46,239 nucleotides of DNA, from contig CAMDKS010000022.1 of the NCBI GenBank assembly GCA_945900755.1, positions 1 through 46,239 on the forward strand, in the 5' to 3' direction. Position numbers and translations under genes: made by a program. Positions within the stretch are counted from its first letter, which is position 1. Each line of letters starts with the position of its first letter. Below, piece by piece: positions 1 through 8,565 of the stretch. Source of the DNA: Bdellovibrio sp. ZAP7. Its GTDB lineage: Bacteria > Bdellovibrionota_B > Oligoflexia > Oligoflexales > RGVZ01. A model generated the notes under the pieces. It made no database searches. It was not told the DNA's origin and saw only the letters and a program-made list of their open reading frames with translations.

Positions 1-157
1 ATAGGTCTGATAAAAGTTGACTTAGAACGCGCATAGCGAATTTCAGCAACAAACGAATTTTTTTGACATGCTCATCCATAAAGCGACTCATACCAGAGCG
101 GAATAAAATCGTCAATGAATTCATCAACATTGATTATTGCGGCACTACAAGTAGCAA

Positions 158-271
158 GATGTCTGGCTGAAAGTGCTTCCATTTGAAATCCTTAAGCTTG
201 TCCATCAAAGCCTCGGGAATGAAGATGAATTGTGGACTATACCTGAAGTTGAGAGTTTTTGCACCAGAGCC
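158..271 (-). repeat. IS6-like element relic, left end, copy 1
   Basis: A 114-bp segment read on the minus strand. Its outer end, at 271, is GGCTCTGGTGCAAAAAC, which matches the terminal inverted repeat style of IS6-family elements. The inner part reads into the start of a transposase-like N-terminus (MDKLKDFKWKHFQPDI) and stops at 158. Near-identical copies lie at 31136-31249 and 45382-45489. After the shared end the sequence diverges and the frame soon stops. No right-hand inverted repeat is visible in the window, so this is a truncated relic. Confidence 0.75.
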
Positions 272-473
272 CAGAATCTTGCCTTATTTATCAGAATCTA
301 AATAAGAGATGACAGACCTGTCATGATCCTTTAAAGTTTTAGATAGAGCCTTTTAAATTGTCTAAGAATGTAAGCTTTAAGCATTGTTCCACGAGCCGTG
401 ACGAATAGTCATCAGAATCACGCAAAAGTTACCATGCGGATACTGAGTTCGAGAATGATGAGGGGTGACCAGA

Positions 474-2414
474 ATGCATGCCATCAGACTTTTACCAGTC
501 GCATTTGTATTTGTAGGTGTGCTGACGTTTCTTGAGCGCAGCGTAAATGACGAAATCTCCAGACTGTCCATCATGCGCACAGCCTTCACCGCAGCGGTTG
601 TAAATGCCAAGGGTCGATTGAGCGAAGTCGCCTGGACCGCAATTTCTGACGTGCAAATGCAGCAAAATTTTGAGCAAGGCAACATAAACACTGTGACGCA
701 GTCGCTGCAAACTTACATTCGGCCAGGCGAAGTGACGCAGATAGATTTGTTGGACGCCAATTGTACGCTGATTGCTCGAGTCCCCCAAAACGGCAAGCCA
801 AATCTAAATTTGTGCACTGCGGTCAAAGCGGGGAAGCCAGCATTGATTTGGCAGCAGAATGAGCAAAATGATGCCGTGTTGATTTCAATGACCGTGCGAG
901 AAATAGCGGGGAAAACGGTTTTTCTCGCCTCGCAACTGGTTTATGATCAAGCTTGGGCCTCCTTGCATTCCGATATTGGCGCCCTACTTTCGCAACGAGA
1001 TATTTCGATCAATGAAAATGGGTCCGGCGCAACGTTATGGCGTGAAGGCCGATTGGCTGACGGCCATTATGCGTTGCCACTCAAAGTGGACGGCTTGATT
1101 TATCGATTAATTCCAGAATTAACAGGCGTGGGCTTATCGTCGAGGCGTGAAAGTTTTTGGGTCATTTATTCCGCCTTAGGCTGTTTGATCCTTGCTGCCG
1201 TCTTTCAATCCACTCATAAAAAACGTGAAGATGAAAGCGAACGAAAAGTCCTAGAAACTTGGGTTCATGAAAATAATTTGACAAAATTACCAAGCGTCAA
1301 TGGTGAAAAATCTTTACCGGCAACCTGGACGGAAATCGTTAGGACAGCAAAACAAATGATTGCTGCCAAAGACGAACAGCGTGGTCAGCAACTGCGACTA
1401 CTTCGCGAACGATTGGAAAATTTAACCCTCCGCCTAAGAGAGCGAGAGACTGTGACGGCGGAACTAGAAGACCGTCTTGCAGGGATGAGTGATCTTGCGA
1501 GTCTTCAAGAGCAGCTACAGCACACGACGGCTTCATTTTTGCGGCAGATGGCACAACTGCGCGAACTCTGCGAGAGTGTAAACGAGGTCTCCACAAGCGG
1601 ACTCTCGCAACAAGCCAAAGAGCTTCAAATGTTTTGTGCGAAATGGAAGGCCGGCCTCAGTCAAGGTGTCAATCGAGAAATGGCCGCGCGGAAATTTTTC
1701 CGCTCACTAGTAGAGACTCCCGGCAGCATGCCTGGCTGGTCAAAGCTGGACGACGATATGCGTGAGCTTGGGCAATTGACGTCAAGTATTCTCGATCAAT
1801 CCTTGCACGTGGCAAGCCTCTCAAATCAAGCCATCAACAACTGCCAGGGGGCGTCGAAACTGGCAGAACTTTGGCGCGGAATTGCCATGCGAGATCGGAA
1901 TGAAAAAACATCCGAATGGATTCAGTGTTTATCGTCCGCTCAAAAACTTGTTTGTGCCGATGACCGCTTTGTCAGTTTAAATTTCGAGACTCTGCCTCAG
2001 ATTATTAATCCTGAACAAATGTATCCTGCTGCATCTGGTGCGGCACTAGTAAGTGGTTTTTTTCACCTGTATTTGTCGCTGCTACAGGACGCGGACCTCG
2101 CCAATGTAACGTTGCCACTAGTTATCCGCCAAAAACGCTTTAAAGATCAAGCGTCGATCATCTTATCTTTGCCCGCTAAATTGGCTGGGCGAGTTCCCGA
2201 GTCCCCCTGTGAGAAGATGTTTCATCACGTGGATCTTGCTACGCAGATCTTGGCAGGGTGTGGCATTAAAGTTTCAATTTTACCGCCCACTGTCGCAGGC
2301 TATCCCGTTGGTTTGACTTGGGCTCTCCCTCAAAATCAAACGGTTATTATTGTCGACAAGTCGCCCAAAGTGGCGGAGTCCTCATCAGGCACGCTAGTGG
2401 GCCACAGCATTTAA
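474..2414 (+). CDS. Two-TM sensor-like membrane protein with coiled coil (unknown function)
   Basis: I do not recognise a named family. An N-terminal membrane segment (about residues 6-24) is followed by a periplasmic domain of roughly 200 residues and a second membrane segment (FWVIYSALGCLILAAVF). Next come a charged linker and a clear coiled coil rich in L/R/E (DEQRGQQLRLLRERLENL onward). The last 200 residues vaguely recall a degenerate GHKL ATPase domain of a histidine kinase, but I see no H-box or N/G-box, so at best it is a pseudokinase-like sensor. The start is placed at ATG 474 because AGGGG at 461-465 is correctly spaced; an in-frame GTG at 465 lies on top of that site. The 3' end overlaps the convergent gene by 21 bp. 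It probably acts in the inner membrane, close to the envelope genes beside it. Confidence 0.6.
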   Translation: MHAIRLLPVAFVFVGVLTFLERSVNDEISRLSIMRTAFTAAVVNAKGRLSEVAWTAISDVQMQQNFEQGNINTVTQSLQTYIRPGEVTQIDLLDANCTLIARVPQNGKPNLNLCTAVKAGKPALIWQQNEQNDAVLISMTVREIAGKTVFLASQLVYDQAWASLHSDIGALLSQRDISINENGSGATLWREGRLADGHYALPLKVDGLIYRLIPELTGVGLSSRRESFWVIYSALGCLILAAVFQSTHKKREDESERKVLETWVHENNLTKLPSVNGEKSLPATWTEIVRTAKQMIAAKDEQRGQQLRLLRERLENLTLRLRERETVTAELEDRLAGMSDLASLQEQLQHTTASFLRQMAQLRELCESVNEVSTSGLSQQAKELQMFCAKWKAGLSQGVNREMAARKFFRSLVETPGSMPGWSKLDDDMRELGQLTSSILDQSLHVASLSNQAINNCQGASKLAELWRGIAMRDRNEKTSEWIQCLSSAQKLVCADDRFVSLNFETLPQIINPEQMYPAASGAALVSGFFHLYLSLLQDADLANVTLPLVIRQKRFKDQASIILSLPAKLAGRVPESPCEKMFHHVDLATQILAGCGIKVSILPPTVAGYPVGLTWALPQNQTVIIVDKSPKVAESSSGTLVGHSI

Positions 2415-3416
2415 TTGTTGTTGTTGGGTGGCAGGCGCAACCTGCTGAATCACAGACTTAGATTTTTGGGACGATGCTGCAGCTTGTTGGGTCGCTGGTT
2501 TGCCCTGCTGAGTCAACGCTGCGGCTTGTTGGGTCACAGGGATGGTTGCTGGTTGGGCTGCTACTGCTGCTGGCGCAAGTGGCGTATTCTGTATGCCTGG
2601 CGCTATTGGTTTGAAGGTGGAATCTATGGCCGCAGCCGATGCTGCTTGTTTGACACGGCCAGTTTGCGCGACTTGTTCCATGACAATCCGATCATTTAGA
2701 TGTGCAATGGATCGCTGAAGTGAGGAGTCTTGCGGAGCAAGGTCTGCGGCCCTCTGCCACGCCTTCATGGCAAGATCTCTATTTCCTGTTTTGACTAGGA
2801 GTGTGCCCTTCATTTTGAGGAGTTTGGGGCTATTGGGATAAAAAGCGATCAAGTTATTTAGTTCTACAAGTGCGAGTTCATAATTCTTATCTCGAAAATT
2901 GTCATTCACCCGCGCCATGCCCAAGGTGTAGCTAGGCGACTGCACAGGACCTTCGGGAGACCCCAAACCTAACGCAGCATCCATCATGGCTATTTCATTT
3001 GGTTTACTTTTTGAGATAGACGGCAAAGCCCCGACCAATTCCTTGTCCGTTGTCCCCGCATTGAGAGGCTTGCCGTCGCGACGTGCGCCGGTGGTACTAT
3101 CAGGAGATCCTGCAGGACGTAATTCAGCCAGAGGAATCTGAATGTCATAGCGACTAGCATTATCCGGTATCTCTACGGAATACTCGCTGGCACCCACTGC
3201 TGAACGAATGATAAACGGTGCTTTTCGTTGAGCGCGACCAACAGGCTTTGTATCAGCAATAAAGGGATACGAAATAGTTCCTTCAATCATCAGCGGTTTG
3301 TGCCCTCCACCCGACGCGCAAGCCGTTAGCAACAATAAGAATGCCGCTACATATTGAGTTGGCAGCAGGAGGCAACGAAGCATGCGCTTAAAAATTGTAT
3401 GATAAAATGAAATCAC
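2394..3416 (-). CDS. TPR-containing Q-rich lipoprotein
   Basis: A signal peptide ends in a lipobox (LLLLTAC), so the mature protein is lipid-anchored. The middle (about residues 165-240) has tetratricopeptide-like helices (DKNYELALVELNNLIAFYP, then GNRDLAMKAWQRAADLAP), a protein-docking fold. The C-terminal 90 residues are low-complexity A/P/T/Q with repeated QQAA, ending in QQQQ. GTG 3416 is the best start because AGGAGG at 3425-3430 sits 8 nt upstream. That Shine-Dalgarno lies inside the glycine-run codons of the upstream gene, which overlaps by about 29 bp, suggesting translational coupling. Alternatives are GTG 3422 and ATG 3383. It is likely a periplasmic scaffold for the adjacent outer-membrane proteins. 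Confidence 0.65.
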   Translation of the reverse strand: MISFYHTIFKRMLRCLLLPTQYVAAFLLLLTACASGGGHKPLMIEGTISYPFIADTKPVGRAQRKAPFIIRSAVGASEYSVEIPDNASRYDIQIPLAELRPAGSPDSTTGARRDGKPLNAGTTDKELVGALPSISKSKPNEIAMMDAALGLGSPEGPVQSPSYTLGMARVNDNFRDKNYELALVELNNLIAFYPNSPKLLKMKGTLLVKTGNRDLAMKAWQRAADLAPQDSSLQRSIAHLNDRIVMEQVAQTGRVKQAASAAAIDSTFKPIAPGIQNTPLAPAAVAAQPATIPVTQQAAALTQQGKPATQQAAASSQKSKSVIQQVAPATQQQQLNAVAH

Positions 3417-4743
3417 CGCCACCCCCTCCTCTTACTTTAGTGTACGTACTCTTTACCAGGACGACACTCGACATGATATAGTGTCCACTAACTGTAACCA
3501 CGAAACGTCGCCCAAAATACATATCCCAACCAGCCCGAACTGACGGCGCCATGTACCCAGAACTAATGACCGTTCCCAGTCCTAAATGAACGCCATGGCG
3601 AATCCGATCATACATTTCAAGGTCACCAATGAAGTTTCGTGCGACGGTTGCATGTAGTCCTAGCACGTACTTATAGGGCAGGGCTCTTGCTGTGCCCGTA
3701 TACGCCGTATCGTCCACGGACGACGCCTCGCCTTCACTTGGATAGGCCTTCAGAAACTTTGCTGTATTGGCAAAGATTGATGTGTAGAGTCCGAAATCTG
3801 TTCGCCGATTATCAAATTTTTCGACTGCGCGAATATGAAAGGCAAGGAAAGATTTGTCTCTCGCTGTGCCGGCAACGTTTGGTAGCTGGCTAACACCGAG
3901 GCCGATTAGAAATTTGTAGTCAGGCACATACACATCACTTGTCCTCGATTTTTCGATTTGGTTTCTGTCTACTGCCATTCGCTGATAGCGACTGCGCAAC
4001 GTCTCACTATTGTAAGTTCTAGCCCAGGTCATTTCTTTGGTTTGAGTATTGAACACATTAAATGCCAAGACCATGTGCGTTGTGTGGTAGACCAGCACAA
4101 CGTCCATAAAGTTCTCGATTCCAAGCTGATTGGCCGCCTCGTCCATTTTTTGAATGTTTGTCAGTGGAGATGAGATCATAAGTTTTCCGTCAATCATGGT
4201 GGACGACTTGCTTTTGCAAGAAACGCAATTGATGATTTTGATTTTGCTATTCTCGCGAACACGTTCGGTGACAAGCAATTCAACATAGGGCTCGTAGGTT
4301 CGAGGTAACGTGTCAGAAATGTCTACTCGTCGGATGGCGATATTTTTCAGACCCTCGATCTGCCCTTCTTTGACGTCGTAGGCAAACTCTGATAGCAGGT
4401 CGTTTAGGACCTCATGAAATTGACGTACGTCCTTATTTGAAGCGGTGTCATCGCCCTGGTCACTCTGCGCGCTATAAGACTGTGCGCGTTGATTTAGCTT
4501 AGGAGGAGCCTTTAGTTTGACGCGTTGCTGTGTGTCGCTCTGTTTTTTCTGTTGCTGCTTAGGAGCTGGTTGATTTTTTGCGACCTGAGTGCCTTTTTGA
4601 GACTGAGAACGAGGCGATTGCGTTTTTTGGGGTTGTTGCTGTTGTTGTTGTTGTTGTTGTTGAGCATTCGCTACAAAAGAAAAGGCCCAGGACAAGATTA
4701 TGCCTGACGAGAGAAATATAGTTATTTTCTGTCTAACGTTCAC
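3388..4743 (-). CDS. Outer-membrane protein: polyQ linker + FlgO/CsgG-like domain + beta-barrel
   Basis: A Sec signal peptide (cleavage near VANAQ) runs straight into ten consecutive Gln and a Q/K/S-rich linker to about residue 95. Residues about 105-260 look like the FlgO/CsgG/LpoB fold: an LLVTERVR helix, a LMISSPLTN strand, then VVLVYHTTHMVLAFNVFNTQTKEMTWAR, split here as the typical description-of-state strands of that family. Residues about 270-451 alternate like a beta-barrel and end in aromatic Phe (FILSYNF), the usual BAM-recognised C-terminus. The start is GTG 4743 with GGAG 8 nt upstream. The Q-run is seven CAA then CAG CAA CAA, a triplet tandem repeat that could vary in length without frameshift. 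Co-transcribed with the TPR lipoprotein. The domain naming is moderate-confidence pattern recognition. Confidence 0.6.
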   Translation of the reverse strand: MNVRQKITIFLSSGIILSWAFSFVANAQQQQQQQQQQPQKTQSPRSQSQKGTQVAKNQPAPKQQQKKQSDTQQRVKLKAPPKLNQRAQSYSAQSDQGDDTASNKDVRQFHEVLNDLLSEFAYDVKEGQIEGLKNIAIRRVDISDTLPRTYEPYVELLVTERVRENSKIKIINCVSCKSKSSTMIDGKLMISSPLTNIQKMDEAANQLGIENFMDVVLVYHTTHMVLAFNVFNTQTKEMTWARTYNSETLRSRYQRMAVDRNQIEKSRTSDVYVPDYKFLIGLGVSQLPNVAGTARDKSFLAFHIRAVEKFDNRRTDFGLYTSIFANTAKFLKAYPSEGEASSVDDTAYTGTARALPYKYVLGLHATVARNFIGDLEMYDRIRHGVHLGLGTVISSGYMAPSVRAGWDMYFGRRFVVTVSGHYIMSSVVLVKSTYTKVRGGGGGDFILSYNF

Positions 4744-4986
4744 GTGAACATCTCCAAAATGCTGGCGTTTCCTTTTAATTCATGTGTCCTATCGGCAATA
4801 CTCACTTGAACTTTAATGGAGTGATTTGGACGTTCGTCAATTTTAAAGGGGAATGCACCATCCTAGAGACGCCGCCATAATAGGGACGAGGTGGTGTTGA
4901 TAAATTGGCAAGAAAGGACATTTCTTCAAATATCTATTTAAGCTTAAAACAGTTCAATAGAGCGGGATTTTGTCGCAAAAAATGGG

Positions 4987-5733
4987 TCATTCCGAAAATT
5001 CTGAGGCGGGCTTACCTGCGCCGACCGTAGGCATGCTAAACGAGTCTAGATCGACCGTTTCGAGGTTTCGTCCAAACAATGTTTGACTGATTTCGGTGTA
5101 CCTGGTCCGAAGATACTTTATATATATTTTTCGATTCGAGATACTATCCAAGGAACGACCAAGTACCCAGAGGGCTCGCATACGTGCTAGAAAAATCTCC
5201 GCTTTGTCTTGCATTAGTGGTGCGTCGTTCTCGAGACGAATATCCAAATCAGCCATGATCTGATAGAAACACCAGTGGTAAACGAGCTCTTGTTTTTGCA
5301 CTTCAGACTGAATGGCTAGTGCAACGGCGTCCAGGGCGGATAGGTTGGGTGCGTCAGATACAGCACCCTCAATGCGCTCACGGCAGGCGACGATGTCAGA
5401 TGCTGGGGGCTGGGAGGCCGTCATTAACAAGCGACGAGTGAACCACGCCGTTGGTCGTTTTGGATGCAAAATAGCTAAGCCAGCAGGGGACCAAACTACA
5501 CGGCTTGTTTTTTCAGAATCTGCGTCTTTATTGTCTTCGTACTGCTGTTGGCCCTGCTGGCTTTGTTGGCCTTGCTGATCGTCTGAACCATGCTGGCCAG
5601 TTAATTTACCCTCCTCCTGTTGGGAAATTTCGAAGGTCGTATTTTGCTCTGCAGGCTTGCTGGAACGGCAGCTGGCAAAATTGAGGCCGAGCAGTCCAAG
5701 CAGCAGTAGAATTTTCGCAATCATAAAACGCAT
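4987..5733 (-). CDS. Q-rich lipoprotein, unknown function
   Basis: Signal peptide MRFMIAKILLLLGLLGL with lipobox NFASC, so an anchored lipoprotein of about 248 residues. A hydrophilic Q/D/S/G stretch (roughly residues 45-75) tethers a helical C-terminal domain containing several Cys and Trp (VACRERIEGA, YHWCFYQIMADLDI, MRALWVLGRSLDS). I do not recognise the domain. ATG 5733 is preferred because GGAG lies 6 nt upstream; the longer reading from TTG 5745 would overlap that site. It sits in the same orientation as the flanking barrel genes and shares their Q-rich linker style, which suggests one envelope assembly. The 243 bp between it and the gene at 4743 shows no further gene. Confidence 0.6.
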   Translation of the reverse strand: MRFMIAKILLLLGLLGLNFASCRSSKPAEQNTTFEISQQEEGKLTGQHGSDDQQGQQSQQGQQQYEDNKDADSEKTSRVVWSPAGLAILHPKRPTAWFTRRLLMTASQPPASDIVACRERIEGAVSDAPNLSALDAVALAIQSEVQKQELVYHWCFYQIMADLDIRLENDAPLMQDKAEIFLARMRALWVLGRSLDSISNRKIYIKYLRTRYTEISQTLFGRNLETVDLDSFSMPTVGAGKPASEFSE

Positions 5734-5871
5734 CGCAATCTCCAAGATGGGCAGAAGTTGCCGATCTCGTCGGAAAGAGTGACTAAATCTTAAGGAAAAT
5801 TTTTGACAGGACGTGCAAAAAATTTGTTGAAAGGATCAAATTGGCAATTGATTACTTTGAAAAATCACTCG

Positions 5872-5888
5872 GATCCCTCGGAGGGATC
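5872..5888 (-). terminator. Intrinsic terminator after the 5902-6762 gene
   Basis: Inverted repeat GATCCC / GGGATC with a short loop. Read on the minus strand it is followed by CGAGTGATTTTT, a modest U-tract. It lies just downstream of the minus-strand gene that ends at 5902. Confidence 0.5.
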
Positions 5889-5901
5889 AACGGCTTGAGA
5901 C

Positions 5902-6762
5902 TTAGTAGAAGCCCGACCCGAGAATGCCCGCATAATAGAAAATTTTTCCTTGCCCAGTCTGAACTCCGGCCATCATCCCGAACCCTAGGGCTCCACGACT
6001 AATTCGCAGCCATCTGATTTCAGACCACACACCTGGACTGTCAAAGATCCAAGAGATGGGAGAAAAGTCTGATGGAAGGGGGGGCGCCGACTCATCTGTA
6101 GCCACAAGGCGCGACAGCCCTGAGATTCCGGCAGATAGGAGATACCCATAACGCACAGGGAAATCGACAGATGTATCTTGAGGCTTCGCAATGCTACCTA
6201 AGCCAATGGCCGGACCCATATAGGTAAAGGCAAACCTTGAGGTGCGCCGACCCTGAGTTCCTACGCCTCCGAAGGGGGCAATACGAACGCCGATCCAAGG
6301 CTGCGCAACCTCAGGACCCTCATTCCAAAACGCTCTGACGTAGGTACTGACATGCACCGTAACGTCACTCATGTAGTCTTTACGGCCAGAATTCACAACA
6401 GCCTTAGGCTGCAACAAATTGAACTCTGTGAAGCCGTACAGGGGCCGTGGTTTTTGAGCTTCTGCTTTTGCCACTTCTTTTTGTTTCACTTCTTTTTCGA
6501 CTTCAACGATGGCGGCATCCGATAACACCTCTGCCGGCTTATTTTGTTCGCGAAGACGTTTTCGATTCAAGGCCCCATCATTTTCTGGGGCTATCAGTGG
6601 CGGTGGAGACACCGCTGGAGGCGGAGGCAGAAGGCCGCCTTGGGCCAAGCCTTGATGGGATCCGAAGAGACACAAAATGGTGCAAACAGTCCGGGTCAAG
6701 GAGGCAAATTTTGCTCGGCAAAAATTCCGGCCAGATAGGTAAATAGTGCTTATTTTATGCAT
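5902..6762 (-). CDS. Predicted outer-membrane beta-barrel protein with proline-rich N-terminus
   Basis: A signal-peptide-like N-terminus (ending GSHQGLAQG) is followed by a proline cluster (LLPPPPAVSPPPLIAP) and a charged helical spacer (VEVEKEVKQKEVAKAEAQK). From about residue 105 to the end the sequence alternates in beta-strand fashion, is rich in G and aromatics, and terminates in Tyr (GILGSGFY), as expected of an outer-membrane barrel of about 180 residues. ATG 6762 has GGAG 9 nt upstream. The spacer could cross the periplasm or peptidoglycan. Divergent from the gene at 6879. The family is unrecognised; an outer-membrane location is likely. Confidence 0.6.
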   Translation of the reverse strand: MHKISTIYLSGRNFCRAKFASLTRTVCTILCLFGSHQGLAQGGLLPPPPAVSPPPLIAPENDGALNRKRLREQNKPAEVLSDAAIVEVEKEVKQKEVAKAEAQKPRPLYGFTEFNLLQPKAVVNSGRKDYMSDVTVHVSTYVRAFWNEGPEVAQPWIGVRIAPFGGVGTQGRRTSRFAFTYMGPAIGLGSIAKPQDTSVDFPVRYGYLLSAGISGLSRLVATDESAPPLPSDFSPISWIFDSPGVWSEIRWLRISRGALGFGMMAGVQTGQGKIFYYAGILGSGFY

Positions 6763-6878
6763 CCAAATGCTCCAGTACTATATCTATACGGGGACAATTT
6801 ATTTCGGCAATTTGCACAGAAATCGATAATTCATAGATTTTATATCTCTATTGTAGTCTTTGAAAGGGGAGTCGTTCT

Positions 6879-8498
6879 ATGGGAATCTTTAAGGGCAGTC
6901 AAAAAAAGAGAGATGATCTTCAAACTTTTGATCCATTTGTTGGGCTTGAGGACTCTTTTATCGAAAGAAACCTATTCGGCGACATTCACGCCGTGAGCCT
7001 TGACTCTGCATCAACATCTCAGCAGCAAGAATTAATGGCTGCGAAGGCTGCTGCCAAGACGTCGCGAACGATAAAGCTGTTGGCCCTCCTAGCCGGCCCC
7101 CTTTGTGTGCTGGGCTTCTTCGCGGGGCAATTGAAACCATGGGAGGCTTTTCTAGGCCACCAATCGGAATTCGCCTATTTCGAAGTACGGGCGCTCGATG
7201 TCACAGGACATCCCATTGCTGGAGCCGTGGTTAAAAATGAGGGAAAATTAATTGGAACTACCGACAGCTTCGGCGAGTGGAGGCAGTATATGCCTGTAAC
7301 TCTGGGGCGAACGGTATCGCTAACCATGGCGAAAAAAACAGAAAACGAATTATTATACTCAACCAAAAACTTCGCAATTCCGCCGGTAAAAGGCGAAAAA
7401 ATTGAGATTCGCGGGACCACGCAATTAGTCCGCGTAGAGTTGAACAATACCATTGCTAGGAAGGCTTTGTATGATCCCAGCCACAATCTAGTGGGTCGTG
7501 CAAAAACAGCGCCAACAGCGAAGATGATGCCTAGCATTGCACCCGCCAAAACAATGCTCGACGCAAAGGTGAAAACCGACGCTGACCCCAAGGCAGCCAG
7601 CTCGGCTCCCCAGCCCGAAAAATCCGCCGCGACTCCCAACGCCTTGGCGCTCATTCCATTTGTCGCAAATCATACTAGCGTCTGGTTTGAGGGAAAAGGT
7701 GCCAACACGAGTCATTTGAATCGGAGCGTTTTGCCAGAGCTAATTAAGCGAGCGAAGGAAATGGGCCTTACGGTCGACCCCTCCTCAACCTGGCGAGTTC
7801 AGGTGGTTAGTTTGATGGAAAAGCCGGAGAAAATGACCAAAGACGGAGGAGGCGTGATTTTAGTTTCTAGCCACGACCAAGGCAAGGAGACTGGCGGCAA
7901 CACCACCACCCGCGAGTTCCTTCGCAACTATTTAGTGGACCCGAAATCCACTGCTCGCGGCATTCTGTATGGTCTAAGTCATCAAGTGAACAACAATGTC
8001 ACGGTCAGCAAACAGGGAGATCGTTGGGTGGCTACCCTTCCAAAAAACAGTGCAAAAGTGTGGAGTCTTACCGCAGATCAAGCCCTTCGAGGAAATGGCA
8101 TCTTGCACAATTTAAGTACCGAAAAATTTACAAATGATTCGGTCGAAGGCCTATACCTTCAACCCTCGCCAAACGGTCCTTGCACACTTAATGCCATGTC
8201 CTGTGAACTTACAACCGCAAGCTATGATCAGGTGGCGCCAATTCCAGGATGGGCTCGCTTACGACTGGCGATTCCGAGCTCATTTAAAGCACAGGGAAAA
8301 ATATTTGTATCTGGCTATGAGGCAAACCTGGTTGGTGATAAGCTATTTGAATATTGGGGTCAAAATCTTGCCAAGGTAAATGTTACTGTTGTTGGCACTG
8401 GTGCTGGTGGGCATGCTAAAATCTTGTCCAGAACACAAGTCGTTTCAAATGCCAAAACACCACCAAGTCTCGGAAGTATTTCCTTATCTCGGAAGTGA
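6879..8498 (+). CDS. Single-TM protein with carboxypeptidase-regulatory-like domain
   Basis: A cytoplasmic N-terminus of about 65 residues precedes one membrane segment (IKLLALLAGPLCVLGFFAG). Residues about 95-190 resemble a transthyretin-like carboxypeptidase regulatory fold (FEVRALDVTGHPIAGAVV, then LIGTTDSFGEWRQY). An Ala/Lys/Pro linker (about 205-255) leads to a roughly 280-residue C-terminal region I cannot assign. Such architecture suits a protein reaching from the inner membrane through the periplasm. The start ATG 6879 has GGGGAG 7 nt before it. It diverges from the barrel gene with only about 115 bp between them, so a shared promoter region is likely. It ends 67 bp before serA. Confidence 0.6.
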   Translation: MGIFKGSQKKRDDLQTFDPFVGLEDSFIERNLFGDIHAVSLDSASTSQQQELMAAKAAAKTSRTIKLLALLAGPLCVLGFFAGQLKPWEAFLGHQSEFAYFEVRALDVTGHPIAGAVVKNEGKLIGTTDSFGEWRQYMPVTLGRTVSLTMAKKTENELLYSTKNFAIPPVKGEKIEIRGTTQLVRVELNNTIARKALYDPSHNLVGRAKTAPTAKMMPSIAPAKTMLDAKVKTDADPKAASSAPQPEKSAATPNALALIPFVANHTSVWFEGKGANTSHLNRSVLPELIKRAKEMGLTVDPSSTWRVQVVSLMEKPEKMTKDGGGVILVSSHDQGKETGGNTTTREFLRNYLVDPKSTARGILYGLSHQVNNNVTVSKQGDRWVATLPKNSAKVWSLTADQALRGNGILHNLSTEKFTNDSVEGLYLQPSPNGPCTLNAMSCELTTASYDQVAPIPGWARLRLAIPSSFKAQGKIFVSGYEANLVGDKLFEYWGQNLAKVNVTVVGTGAGGHAKILSRTQVVSNAKTPPSLGSISLSRK

Positions 8499-8565
8499 TT
8501 TGGAAAAGATCTTAAAGCTCTGATGTTCGATCACCTATATTAATTTGAAATGGGAGTAGTCGCCA

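Noticed and set aside
4525-4707. Leucine-run ORF on the plus strand
   Set aside because: Shadow of the CAA (Gln) repeat read in reverse.
465-8498. Gliding-motility (Glt/Agl) complex
   Set aside because: TPR lipoprotein plus barrels recall it, but I cannot match individual Glt proteins; left as an unnamed envelope locus.
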